Program-made: the position numbers and the translations under genes
Shown: positions 1-6,027 of the stretch, piece by piece
How the letters are laid out: each line of letters opens with the position of its first letter
Position numbering within the stretch: position 1 is the first letter of the stretch
Assembly (NCBI GenBank): GCA_016871135.1
Contig: VFZQ01000142.1
Coordinates: 1 to 9,626 of the forward strand
Direction of reading: 5' to 3'
Source of the DNA: Acidobacteriota bacterium
Lineage (GTDB): Bacteria > Acidobacteriota > Terriglobia > Bryobacterales > Bryobacteraceae
Length of the DNA stretch: 9,626 nucleotides
Notes under the pieces: generated by a model
The model's input: only the letters and a program-made list of their open reading frames with translations
Databases searched by the model: none
Told to the model about the DNA's origin: nothing

Positions 1-210
1 AACGCGTACCTCGCCGCCACGGCCGCGTACCTGAGCCAGCAAATCGGACACACGCCGCCTGCTTGGGTCAACGGGCCGCAGCGCGTTCTGAAAGAGCCCT
101 GGTTCGCCAGTAACAGCGCGCACCTCCGGGCGGTCCTCCTTGTCGAAAGCCCAGCCGCATTCCGCGCGCGCAACCTATTCGTTAGCGCCAACGCCCTGTC
201 CGTCGCGTAA
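1..210 (+). CDS. Conserved protein of unknown function, C-terminal part
   Basis: Frame 1 is open from the first base to a TAA at 208-210, giving the last 69 residues of a protein whose start lies outside the window. The visible part opens with an Ala/Tyr-rich helix, then a Pro-Pro-Ala-Trp turn, then a segment with Pro-Trp-Phe, Leu-Arg-Ala, Glu-Ser-Pro and Phe-Arg-Ala-Arg-Asn-Leu-Phe-Val-Ser, ending in a short Ala/Leu/Ser tail. I recall similar C-termini in small conserved bacterial proteins, some beside nucleotidyltransferase-like genes as in toxin-antitoxin-type pairs. That is memory-based, and the partner would lie off the left edge, so no function is assigned. The stop is only 5 nt from the stop of the convergent aconitase gene, with no terminator between. 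Codon use is GC-rich like its neighbours. That the frame is coding is fairly sure; the role is unknown. Confidence 0.65.
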   Translation, partial: NAYLAATAAYLSQQIGHTPPAWVNGPQRVLKEPWFASNSAHLRAVLLVESPAAFRARNLFVSANALSVA

Positions 211-215
211 AGGAA

Positions 216-2834
216 CTACCGCGCCGCCAACTGGCCCAACACGTACGGCAGAATCCCACCGCTGCGGAAATACTCCACCTCGGTGGGCGTATCAATCCGC
301 ACCTTCACGGCAAACGCCTTCACGGTCCCATCCGCCGATTTCGCGGTGACAGTCGCCGATTTGGTCGAGAGAATTCCCTCGCGCACGCCCGCGATCGAAA
401 TCTCCTCGAAGCCAGTCAGCCCGAGCGACTCCTTGTTGGCGCCATCGACAAACTCCAGCGGCAACACGCCCATGCCGACGAGGTTCGAACGGTGGATCCG
501 CTCGAAGCTCTCCGCGATCACAGCGCGCACGCCCAACAGCGCCACGCCCTTCGCCGCCCAATCGCGCGACGACCCCGAGCCGTACTCCTTGCCCGCAATA
601 ATCATCAATGGCGTTCCGGCTGCCTGATACTTCATCGACGCATCGTAGATCCACATCTTCTCGTTCGACGGAACGTGAATCGTCCACGTACCCTCGACGC
701 CCGGCACCATCGCGTTCTTCAATCGAATGTTGGCCAGCGTGCCGCGCACCATCACCTCATGATTACCGCGCCGCGCACCGTACGAATTGAAATCCTTCGC
801 GCCGACGCCGAGGTCCATCAAGTACTTGCCCGCGGGCGAGTCCTTCGCGATATTGCCCGCCGGCGAGATGTGATCCGTCGTCACCGAATCGCCAAGGGTC
901 GCCAGTACACGCATGCCGGCGAAGTCGTTCATCGAGTTTTCCGGATCGACCGGCTTATTGAAATACGGCGGCTTCTTGATGTAGGTCGACGAGTCGTCCC
1001 AGCTATACTGATCCGACTTCACGGCGGTAATTCCGGCCCAGTGCACGTCGCCTTTGAAGGCATCGGCATATTGCGTCGCGAACTGATCGCGCCGCACGCT
1101 CTGCTTCAACACGGCGGCAATTTCGTCATTGGTCGGCCAGATATCGCGCAGATACACATCGCCAGAAATCGGCTCGTTCTGCAAGTCCATGTCGACGCGG
1201 CCGGCGAGCGCATACGCCACCACCAGCGGCGGAGACGCCAGGTAGTTCGCCTTCACCTGCGGATTCACACGTCCTTCGAAATTCCGATTGCCGCTCAACA
1301 CCGCGGCCACCGTCAATTTCTCGTCGGCGACGATCTTCGACACATCGTCGGGCAACGGCCCCGAGTTCCCGATACACGTCGTGCAGCCATAACCCACGAG
1401 GTTGAACTTCAACTGCTCCAGATACGGCAACAGCCCGGAATCGCTCAGATAGTCGATGACCACTTTCGATCCCGGCGCCAGCGACGTCTTCACCCACGGC
1501 TTCGTCGCGAGGCCCTTTTCCACGGCCTTCTTCGCCAACAACCCCGCCGCCACCAGCACCGACGGATTCGACGTATTCGTACAACTGGTGATGGCCGCGA
1601 TCACAACCGCGCCGTCTTTCACTTCGGTCGATCCCTTGGGCTCGGCGCCAAGAGTCGTGAGGAAGTTCGCCTTCACATCGGGCAGATTGATGCGGTCCTG
1701 TGGACGCTTCGGTCCGGCGAGCGAGGGCACGACTGTCGAAAGATCCAGCTCCAGCGTGTCGTTGTAGACCGGGTCCGGCGCGCCCGCTTCCAGGAACAGT
1801 CCCTGCTCCTTGGCGTAGGCTTCGACCAGCGCAATCTGATCGTCGCTGCGATTGGTCAATCGCAAATAGGTCAGCGACTGCTCATCGATCGGGAAGAATC
1901 CGATCGTCGCGCCGTACTCGGGCGCCATATTCGCGATTGTCGCGCGATCGGCCAGCGGCAGCGCCGCCACGCCATCGCCGAAGAACTCGACGAACTTACC
2001 GACCACGCCCTTCTTGCGCAGCATCTGCGTCGCGGTCAAAACCAGATCGGTCGCCGTCACACCTTCGCGCAACTTGCCGTGCAGCTTGAATCCAACCACC
2101 TGCGGCAGCAGCATGGTGATCGGCTGGCCCAGCATACAAGCCTCGGCTTCAATACCACCGACGCCCCAACCGACAACGCCCACGCCGTTGATCATCGTCG
2201 TGTGTGAGTCCGTACCGACGACCGAATCCGGATACGCCACGCCCTCGCCATTAACGAACACCACCGGCGCCAAGTACTCCAGATTCACCTGGTGCACGAT
2301 GCCCGTCTCCGGAGGAACCGCGCGGAAATTCTGAAACGCCGTCTGTCCCCACTTCAGGAAGGCATAGCGTTCGCGGTTGCGCTGAAACTCAAGAATCGTG
2401 TTCTGATCGAACGCCTGCGGCGTGCCGAAGTTGTCAACCTGCACGGAGTGATCGATCACCAGATCGACCGGAATCAGCGGATTCGCCTTCTTCGGGTCCG
2501 CGCCTTTTGCCGCCAGTGCGTCGCGCATCGCGGCTAAATCGACCACGCACGGCACACCCGTGAAATCCTGCAGCAGCACGCGGGCCGGCATCATGTTGAT
2601 GTCCCGCGCCGCCGCCGCCGTGTCCCAGGCGCCGACGTACTCGGCGTCGCCGGCCTTGAAATTTACGCCGTCCTCATTGCGAACAATGTTTTCAAGCAAT
2701 ACGCGGATAGAGTATGGAAGCCGCGCGAGCTTCGTCACGCCCTTCGCTTCGAGCGCCCGCAGGCTGTAGATCGAATACGTCTTGCCACCGGCTGTGATGG
2801 TCTTCAGTGCGCCAAAGGAGTTGTTGCTGGCCAT
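216..2834 (-). CDS. acnA: Aconitate hydratase, AcnA/IRP1 type
   Basis: This 872-residue cytoplasmic enzyme interconverts citrate and isocitrate through cis-aconitate in the TCA and glyoxylate cycles, using a [4Fe-4S] cluster. It is full length for the AcnA/IRP1 branch (about 870-900 residues). Substrate-site motifs visible are Gly-Thr-Asp-Ser-His-Thr-Thr-Met at 207-214 and Gly-Asn-Arg-Asn-Phe-Glu-Gly-Arg at 515-522. The cluster ligands are Cys418 in TSCTN and Cys484/Cys487 in GYGCTTC; their spacing (66 and 3) equals that of human IRP1. The swivelling C-terminal domain carries GDSVTTDHISPAGNI (648-662) and GSGSSRDWAAKG (752-763), where Ser755 should be the catalytic serine. The ATG at 2834 is preceded by an AGAGGAT Shine-Dalgarno (2847-2841) that overlaps the argS stop. 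With a 12-nt gap, cotranscription and translational coupling with argS are likely. No key residue is missing. Some AcnA proteins bind RNA when the cluster is lost; nothing here tests that. Confidence 0.97.
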   Translation of the reverse strand: MASNNSFGALKTITAGGKTYSIYSLRALEAKGVTKLARLPYSIRVLLENIVRNEDGVNFKAGDAEYVGAWDTAAAARDINMMPARVLLQDFTGVPCVVDLAAMRDALAAKGADPKKANPLIPVDLVIDHSVQVDNFGTPQAFDQNTILEFQRNRERYAFLKWGQTAFQNFRAVPPETGIVHQVNLEYLAPVVFVNGEGVAYPDSVVGTDSHTTMINGVGVVGWGVGGIEAEACMLGQPITMLLPQVVGFKLHGKLREGVTATDLVLTATQMLRKKGVVGKFVEFFGDGVAALPLADRATIANMAPEYGATIGFFPIDEQSLTYLRLTNRSDDQIALVEAYAKEQGLFLEAGAPDPVYNDTLELDLSTVVPSLAGPKRPQDRINLPDVKANFLTTLGAEPKGSTEVKDGAVVIAAITSCTNTSNPSVLVAAGLLAKKAVEKGLATKPWVKTSLAPGSKVVIDYLSDSGLLPYLEQLKFNLVGYGCTTCIGNSGPLPDDVSKIVADEKLTVAAVLSGNRNFEGRVNPQVKANYLASPPLVVAYALAGRVDMDLQNEPISGDVYLRDIWPTNDEIAAVLKQSVRRDQFATQYADAFKGDVHWAGITAVKSDQYSWDDSSTYIKKPPYFNKPVDPENSMNDFAGMRVLATLGDSVTTDHISPAGNIAKDSPAGKYLMDLGVGAKDFNSYGARRGNHEVMVRGTLANIRLKNAMVPGVEGTWTIHVPSNEKMWIYDASMKYQAAGTPLMIIAGKEYGSGSSRDWAAKGVALLGVRAVIAESFERIHRSNLVGMGVLPLEFVDGANKESLGLTGFEEISIAGVREGILSTKSATVTAKSADGTVKAFAVKVRIDTPTEVEYFRSGGILPYVLGQLAAR

Positions 2835-2840
2835 GGAAAA

Positions 2841-2847
2841 ATCCTCT
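2841..2847 (-). promoter_or_regulatory. Shine-Dalgarno of acnA overlapping the argS stop
   Basis: Read on the minus strand, AGAGGAT lies 6 nt before the acnA ATG (2834). Its first base is the last base read of the argS TAA stop (2849-2847). Ribosomes ending argS would therefore stand on the acnA ribosome-binding site, which fits translational coupling. This also supports 2834 as the start of acnA. Confidence 0.7.
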
Positions 2848-4763
2848 TACATGAACTCGGGGATCGGAATCCCGAGGATAGAAGCTGTCCGCTCGAAAGC
2901 GGCTCGGAACTGCGCGGTCATCCACAACAGGAACGAGCGTTTCTCCGCATCGGTCTCGTGGATTACCGGGTAGTCGTGATAAAAATTCGCAAACTGCTGC
3001 GCGAGCTGGAACGCGTAGCGCGCCATGTGCGCCGGTTCGCCCGCCGCGAGCGCCGAGGCCATCGCCTGATCGGTCTTCGACACCGCCAGCAGATACTGCC
3101 ACAGGCCCTCTTCGGCCAACAGCCGCGCGAACGACTCCGGCGCCGGTGCGTCGTGCGCGCCCGCTTTGCTCAGAATCTTTCCCGCGCGCACCGCACTGTA
3201 CTGCACATACGGGCCGGTCTCGCCGGTGAAGCTCAGCGCTTCCTGAAAATCGAACGCAATCACCGTATTCCGCGTGAACTTCAGCAGGAAGTACCGCAGC
3301 GCGCCGATCGCAATCGCATGCGCCGTCGCAAACTGTTCATCGGCCGATCGATCTTCATTCCGGCTCGCAACCTCGGCCAGCGCCGAGTCGATCAACTTGT
3401 CGATCAAGTCGTCCGCCTTCACGCCCAGGCCCTTACGCCCGCTCACTTCGACGTACGGCCGTGCGGCGTCTTCGTCGCTCAGTTCGATGCCCATCTCGAT
3501 GCAGGTCCGTGGAGACAGCGCAACCATTTCATAGCTGAAGTGAATCGAATTCTTCGCCGCTTCGTCGTAGCCCAGCGCATTCAGCCCCGCGACCACAACA
3601 TCCTGCAGATACGATTGCCGCGAGTCGATGACGTTGAACACCTTTCGCCCGCGCCCAAAATTCACCGGCGCATCCGCGGCGCCCGTTGCCACATACAACG
3701 GATGGCCGTCGCCGTAGGTCCGCAGCAGTTTGTAGTGAAAGTCCTTGCCCAGGAGCCCGAACTTCCACATCTGATAGGCGATGTCCTTGCCGACATACGT
3801 CACGGTGCCATTCGACCGCACGATGACCTTCGAGTCCTCATCCTCGCGGTTGGAATCGAACGCCGACCCCGGCATCACCCAACAGCCCTTGTTCTTGCCT
3901 TCGGTTTCGAAGTAGATCGCCTTGCGTTCTTTCAACTGCTTGAACGCCGACGCCCAGAACTGCATGTGCAGAATCTCGCTCTCGCGCGGCAGCACGTCGT
4001 ATACGATGCCCAGCCGCAGCATCGTGTTTAGATGGCACTCGACAATTGCATCGGCCACCAGCGTGCCGAGCGCCGCTAACTCGCCCTCGCCGCTCTCGAT
4101 TTCGTGCAGCATGTCCTTGCGCCACTGCAACGATTCGGGGTTGTCCTTGTAGTACTGCGAAATCCGCGCATACAGATCCCAGCAGTAGTAGTCGAATTTC
4201 TCCCCGGCCACTAGCGCGCGCACTTCTTCGAGCGACTTCTTCTCCAGATGATGGAAGCCGACAACGACATCGGCGACCTGCACGCCGGTGTTATCGATAT
4301 AGTTTTGGACTTCGACCGTCTGTCCCGACGCCCGCAGCATCCGCACAAACGTATCGCCCAACACGGCGTTGCGCAAATGCCCGATATGCGCCGCCTTGTT
4401 CGGGTTGATATTCGTGTGCTCGACGATGACCTTGCCATCGCCTTCAGTTACCGCCGGCGAACCGCCGCGCAATGCCGCCAGGGCCAATGCCGCGCGATCC
4501 AGTCGCACGTTGATGTATCCGCCGCCGGCGACCTCAAGGGATGCCACGCCGTCGATGGAGGGAAGTTCAGCGACTAACTCCTCGGCGATCGCCCGCGGCG
4601 GTTTGCGCAACTGTTTTGCCAAGCCAAAGGCCACCGGCGTGGCGAACTCGCCGAACGCCGCTTGCTTAGGCTGTTCCATCGCCACGACAACGTCCATGCC
4701 GTAGCGGATCAAAATGTGTTGGGAAACCGCGCCGCCGATGCGCGTCTCGAGTTGCTGAAGCAC
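2847..4763 (-). CDS. argS: Arginyl-tRNA synthetase (class I)
   Basis: The 638-residue cytoplasmic enzyme charges tRNA-Arg with arginine. The N-terminal Add-1 tRNA-binding region (about 1-100) contains the typical Gly-Glu-Phe-Ala-Thr-Pro-Val-Ala (38-45) stretch. The class I HIGH signature is intact at 126-129 within an Asn-Pro-Asn-Lys context. The KMSKS loop is replaced by Ser-Gly-Arg-Lys-Gly-Leu-Gly-Val (441-448), a known variation in ArgRS. The DALR anticodon-binding domain follows (about 511-638), with TGETGPYVQYS (513-523) and the usual end Gly-Ile-Pro-Ile-Pro-Glu. The start is a GTG at 4763. The next start candidate, ATG at 4697 (residue 23), would remove the first helix of Add-1 and has no Shine-Dalgarno. 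There is no strong ribosome-binding site before the GTG, but an extended -10 element lies just upstream, so the message may be leaderless. acnA follows after 12 nt. Function is near certain; the start is likely. Confidence 0.96.
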   Translation of the reverse strand: MLQQLETRIGGAVSQHILIRYGMDVVVAMEQPKQAAFGEFATPVAFGLAKQLRKPPRAIAEELVAELPSIDGVASLEVAGGGYINVRLDRAALALAALRGGSPAVTEGDGKVIVEHTNINPNKAAHIGHLRNAVLGDTFVRMLRASGQTVEVQNYIDNTGVQVADVVVGFHHLEKKSLEEVRALVAGEKFDYYCWDLYARISQYYKDNPESLQWRKDMLHEIESGEGELAALGTLVADAIVECHLNTMLRLGIVYDVLPRESEILHMQFWASAFKQLKERKAIYFETEGKNKGCWVMPGSAFDSNREDEDSKVIVRSNGTVTYVGKDIAYQMWKFGLLGKDFHYKLLRTYGDGHPLYVATGAADAPVNFGRGRKVFNVIDSRQSYLQDVVVAGLNALGYDEAAKNSIHFSYEMVALSPRTCIEMGIELSDEDAARPYVEVSGRKGLGVKADDLIDKLIDSALAEVASRNEDRSADEQFATAHAIAIGALRYFLLKFTRNTVIAFDFQEALSFTGETGPYVQYSAVRAGKILSKAGAHDAPAPESFARLLAEEGLWQYLLAVSKTDQAMASALAAGEPAHMARYAFQLAQQFANFYHDYPVIHETDAEKRSFLLWMTAQFRAAFERTASILGIPIPEFM

Positions 4764-4771
4764 GATTCTTC

Positions 4772-4780
4772 AGTATAACA
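4772..4780 (-). promoter_or_regulatory. Extended -10 promoter element before argS
   Basis: The minus strand reads TGTTATACT, matching the extended -10 consensus TGnTATAAT at all but one base. The hexamer TATACT ends at 4772, which places the expected transcription start near 4765, 2 nt before the GTG of argS. No convincing -35 hexamer is present 16-18 nt upstream, as is tolerated for extended -10 promoters. The element lies in the 40-nt gap after the small secreted protein gene, so argS-acnA probably has its own promoter. Confidence 0.5.
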
Positions 4781-4803
4781 GCGGGCGGCGCGAAACCCCC
4801 CGA

Positions 4804-5196
4804 TTACTCCGGTGTGATCGTCACCTGCGGTATCTCTACGGGGGTGTACTCATAGGTATGGAGTCCGCGCATGGCCCGCACGTAGCTCGCCAGCGAAGCG
4901 TCGCCGTGTACAACCGGCGCCTTTTTTGCCGCCTTGGGCTCTTCGATCTTCTTGGCGATTGAGGTCTGCTCGGGCTTTGGCAGGAACTGTGCAGACCAGG
5001 CGATTACGTCTTCGGCATACCTGTTGGTTGCGGCCCCGAGTTGCGGAGTTTGCTCCCAATCCAACACGCCCTGCTGTGTGAAGTTCGTGAGAGGCGTCAC
5101 CTTGCAGTATGCGGCGCCGCAGTCATCCAGTCGCACCGAGTTGGCCGACACCAGCATTGAGAAAGCGCAAAACAGAAAAATCCATGCAAGTCGCAT
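4804..5196 (-). CDS. Small secreted protein of unknown function
   Basis: I do not recognise this 130-residue protein. It starts with a clear Sec signal peptide: Met-Arg-Leu, then a hydrophobic stretch to about residue 17, and a likely signal peptidase I site after Val-Ser-Ala (16-18). The mature part has two cysteines four residues apart (Cys26, Cys31) that could form a disulfide. A mixed central part with Trp47 and Trp67 follows, then a Lys/Ala/Pro/Glu-rich linker (about 82-96). The tail is rich in Tyr, Thr, Val and Pro (113-130). A periplasmic or exported protein is inferred. The ATG at 5196 has only a distant GAGG, 12 nt upstream, as ribosome-binding site. Its stop is 40 nt before argS on the same strand, so some readthrough into argS-acnA is possible. 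The signal peptide and GC-rich coding pattern make it a real gene with good likelihood. Confidence 0.75.
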   Translation of the reverse strand: MRLAWIFLFCAFSMLVSANSVRLDDCGAAYCKVTPLTNFTQQGVLDWEQTPQLGAATNRYAEDVIAWSAQFLPKPEQTSIAKKIEEPKAAKKAPVVHGDASLASYVRAMRGLHTYEYTPVEIPQVTITPE

Positions 5197-5263
5197 GAGG
5201 CCAGTTAACCTCGGTAGATCGAATTGCGACAGAGTCTTCCGATCTAGGACCGCTAAGAAACAC

Positions 5264-5295
5264 CCGGCTCTCGCTGGTACCCCGGTTCCAGCCGG
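5264..5295 (-). terminator. Possible weak hairpin terminator after the DUF2061 gene
   Basis: Just after the DUF2061 stop, the minus strand can fold CCGGCTGG (5295-5288) against CCAG (5277-5274) and CCGG (5267-5264), with an unpaired CGAGAG bulge and a 10-nt loop. The following bases TGTTTCTTAG are only moderately T-rich. It sits in the 100-nt gap before the small secreted protein gene. The bulge and the poor T tract make this a weak call. Confidence 0.25.
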
Positions 5296-5296
5296 C

Positions 5297-5524
5297 TTAA
5301 ATTTCGTACTCTGGCGGGGGCGCCTTTTCCCGCCCGAACGAGATGTGGTTCCACATCCGCTCGTGCAGGAAATACAACGCCAACTTCACGACCGAATCCG
5401 ACACACCAGCCGCCGCTGACATCTTCCAGTCGCCCGTCAGGACGAGAAAGATCATCGCGGTCGCCAGAGACCCCAGGATTCGATAACTCACCGCTTTTGC
5501 GATGCTGCGGGTATTGCTCTCCAT
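5297..5524 (-). CDS. DUF2061 small membrane protein
   Basis: The 75-residue product matches the DUF2061 pattern from memory: Arg-Ser-Ile-Ala-Lys-Ala-Val-Ser-Tyr-Arg (6-15), a hydrophobic segment (about 16-31), a Thr-Gly-Asp-Trp-Lys turn (30-34), a second hydrophobic segment (about 36-53), and the hallmark end Leu-His-Glu-Arg-Met-Trp-Asn-His-Ile-Ser-Phe-Gly-Arg (53-65). Two inner-membrane helices are predicted. The biochemical role of the family is unknown, although members often sit near sulfate assimilation genes; none are seen here. I chose the ATG at 5524 because AAGGA (5536-5532) lies 7 nt upstream. The longer frame from TTG at 5539 (80 residues) has no ribosome-binding site. It is divergent from the ferredoxin gene across a 95-nt gap. 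Confidence 0.88.
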   Translation of the reverse strand: MESNTRSIAKAVSYRILGSLATAMIFLVLTGDWKMSAAAGVSDSVVKLALYFLHERMWNHISFGREKAPPPEYEI

Positions 5525-5619
5525 TCGCTCGTCCTTCAATCATAGCAAAGTCGATAGACATTACCGCCATTAATATTGGCTGCATCGCGATACCGTGTTA
5601 AGGCATCCTGGTAGATAGC
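5525..5619. promoter_or_regulatory. Divergent promoter region with an operator-like palindrome
   Basis: This 95-nt gap separates two divergent genes and contains an A/T-rich island in otherwise GC-rich DNA. On the plus strand TAATAT (5571-5576) could be a -10 for the ferredoxin gene, giving a leader of about 37 nt. On the minus strand TAATGT (5563-5558) could be a -10 for the DUF2061 gene, with a leader of about 27 nt that keeps its Shine-Dalgarno. Neither has a good -35. The imperfect palindrome GCCA-N7-TGGC (5566-5580) covers both candidates and would suit a shared regulator. All of this is inferred from sequence alone. Confidence 0.3.
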
Positions 5620-6009
5620 TTGCCGAAAGTTACTTTTCTCCCCGAGAACATCACCATCGATTTCGATCCCGCCACGATGCCTTACTCCGAGCACGGCAAA
5701 AAGGGATCGTTGCTCGACATCGCGCTCAACAACGGGCTGCACCTCGAACACGCTTGCGGCGGCAGTTGCGCCTGTACGACTTGCCACGTCATCGTAAGGT
5801 CCGGTGATACCAATCTCTCCGAGGCCGACGACGACGAACTCGATCGCGTCGAACAGGCTGCGGGACTGACGCTCCACTCCCGCCTCGGCTGCCAGTGCGT
5901 TGTCTCCGGCGATGTTACGGTCGAAATTCCGAACTGGAATCGTAACTACGTCAGCGAAGGCGGCGGCTCTATCAACCTTGGCGACGCGATCCCTGTAAAG
6001 AAGCCCTAA
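5620..6009 (+). CDS. fdx: Isc/adrenodoxin-type [2Fe-2S] ferredoxin
   Basis: The 129-residue soluble electron carrier holds one [2Fe-2S] cluster. The ligand pattern C-X5-C-X2-C-X35-C is complete: Cys46, Cys52, Cys55 and Cys91, with the family strings HACGGSCACTTCHV (44-57) and SRLGCQ (87-92). This spacing equals that of Escherichia coli Fdx. Two extra cysteines, Cys50 and Cys93, are near the cluster. An acidic patch Ser-Glu-Ala-Asp-Asp-Asp-Glu-Leu-Asp (67-75) matches the partner-docking helix of the family. The family's usual role is electron supply for Fe-S cluster assembly, but no isc genes are visible, so the partner is unknown. The start is a TTG at 5620. It is chosen because the frame closes upstream at a TAA (5599-5601) and the first ATG (residue 20) would delete the first beta strand. 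No good Shine-Dalgarno is seen. The C-terminus runs about 25 residues past the core as a Gly/Asn-rich tail. Confidence 0.93.
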   Translation: MPKVTFLPENITIDFDPATMPYSEHGKKGSLLDIALNNGLHLEHACGGSCACTTCHVIVRSGDTNLSEADDDELDRVEQAAGLTLHSRLGCQCVVSGDVTVEIPNWNRNYVSEGGGSINLGDAIPVKKP

Positions 6010-6015
6010 CGCGGC

Positions 6016-6021
6016 TAGAAT
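6016..6021 (+). promoter_or_regulatory. -10 element placing the transcript start at the fucosidase ATG
   Basis: TAGAAT differs from TATAAT at one base and ends 6 nt before the ATG at 6028. By usual spacing the first transcribed base would be the A of the ATG, giving a leaderless message. The 18-nt gap after the ferredoxin gene contains no Shine-Dalgarno, which fits. The TAG inside the element is also the in-frame stop that rules out any earlier start. No clear -35 is visible. Confidence 0.5.
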
Positions 6022-6027
6022 ACGGGT

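Noticed and set aside
492..2207. Long open frame of 571 codons on the plus strand opposite acnA
   Set aside because: It is antisense to a clearly functional aconitase. Its product is extremely rich in Arg, His and Gln without any domain, as expected from the complement of GC-rich coding DNA.
2958..4031. Open frame of 357 codons on the plus strand opposite argS
   Set aside because: Same reason: Arg/His/Gln-rich shadow of a conserved gene on the other strand.
4783..4803. GC-rich imperfect hairpin between the small secreted gene and argS
   Set aside because: The stem has a mismatch and no T tract follows, so an intrinsic terminator is not supported.
5274..5300. tRNA T-arm-like GGTTCCA string
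   Set aside because: The flanking stem does not pair as a T arm, and no other tRNA arms or acceptor stem are visible around it.
5539..5544. TGCTATGAT extended -10 for the DUF2061 gene (minus strand)
   Set aside because: The predicted transcript start near 5532 would cut off the good AAGGA ribosome-binding site at 5536-5532 that supports the ATG at 5524.
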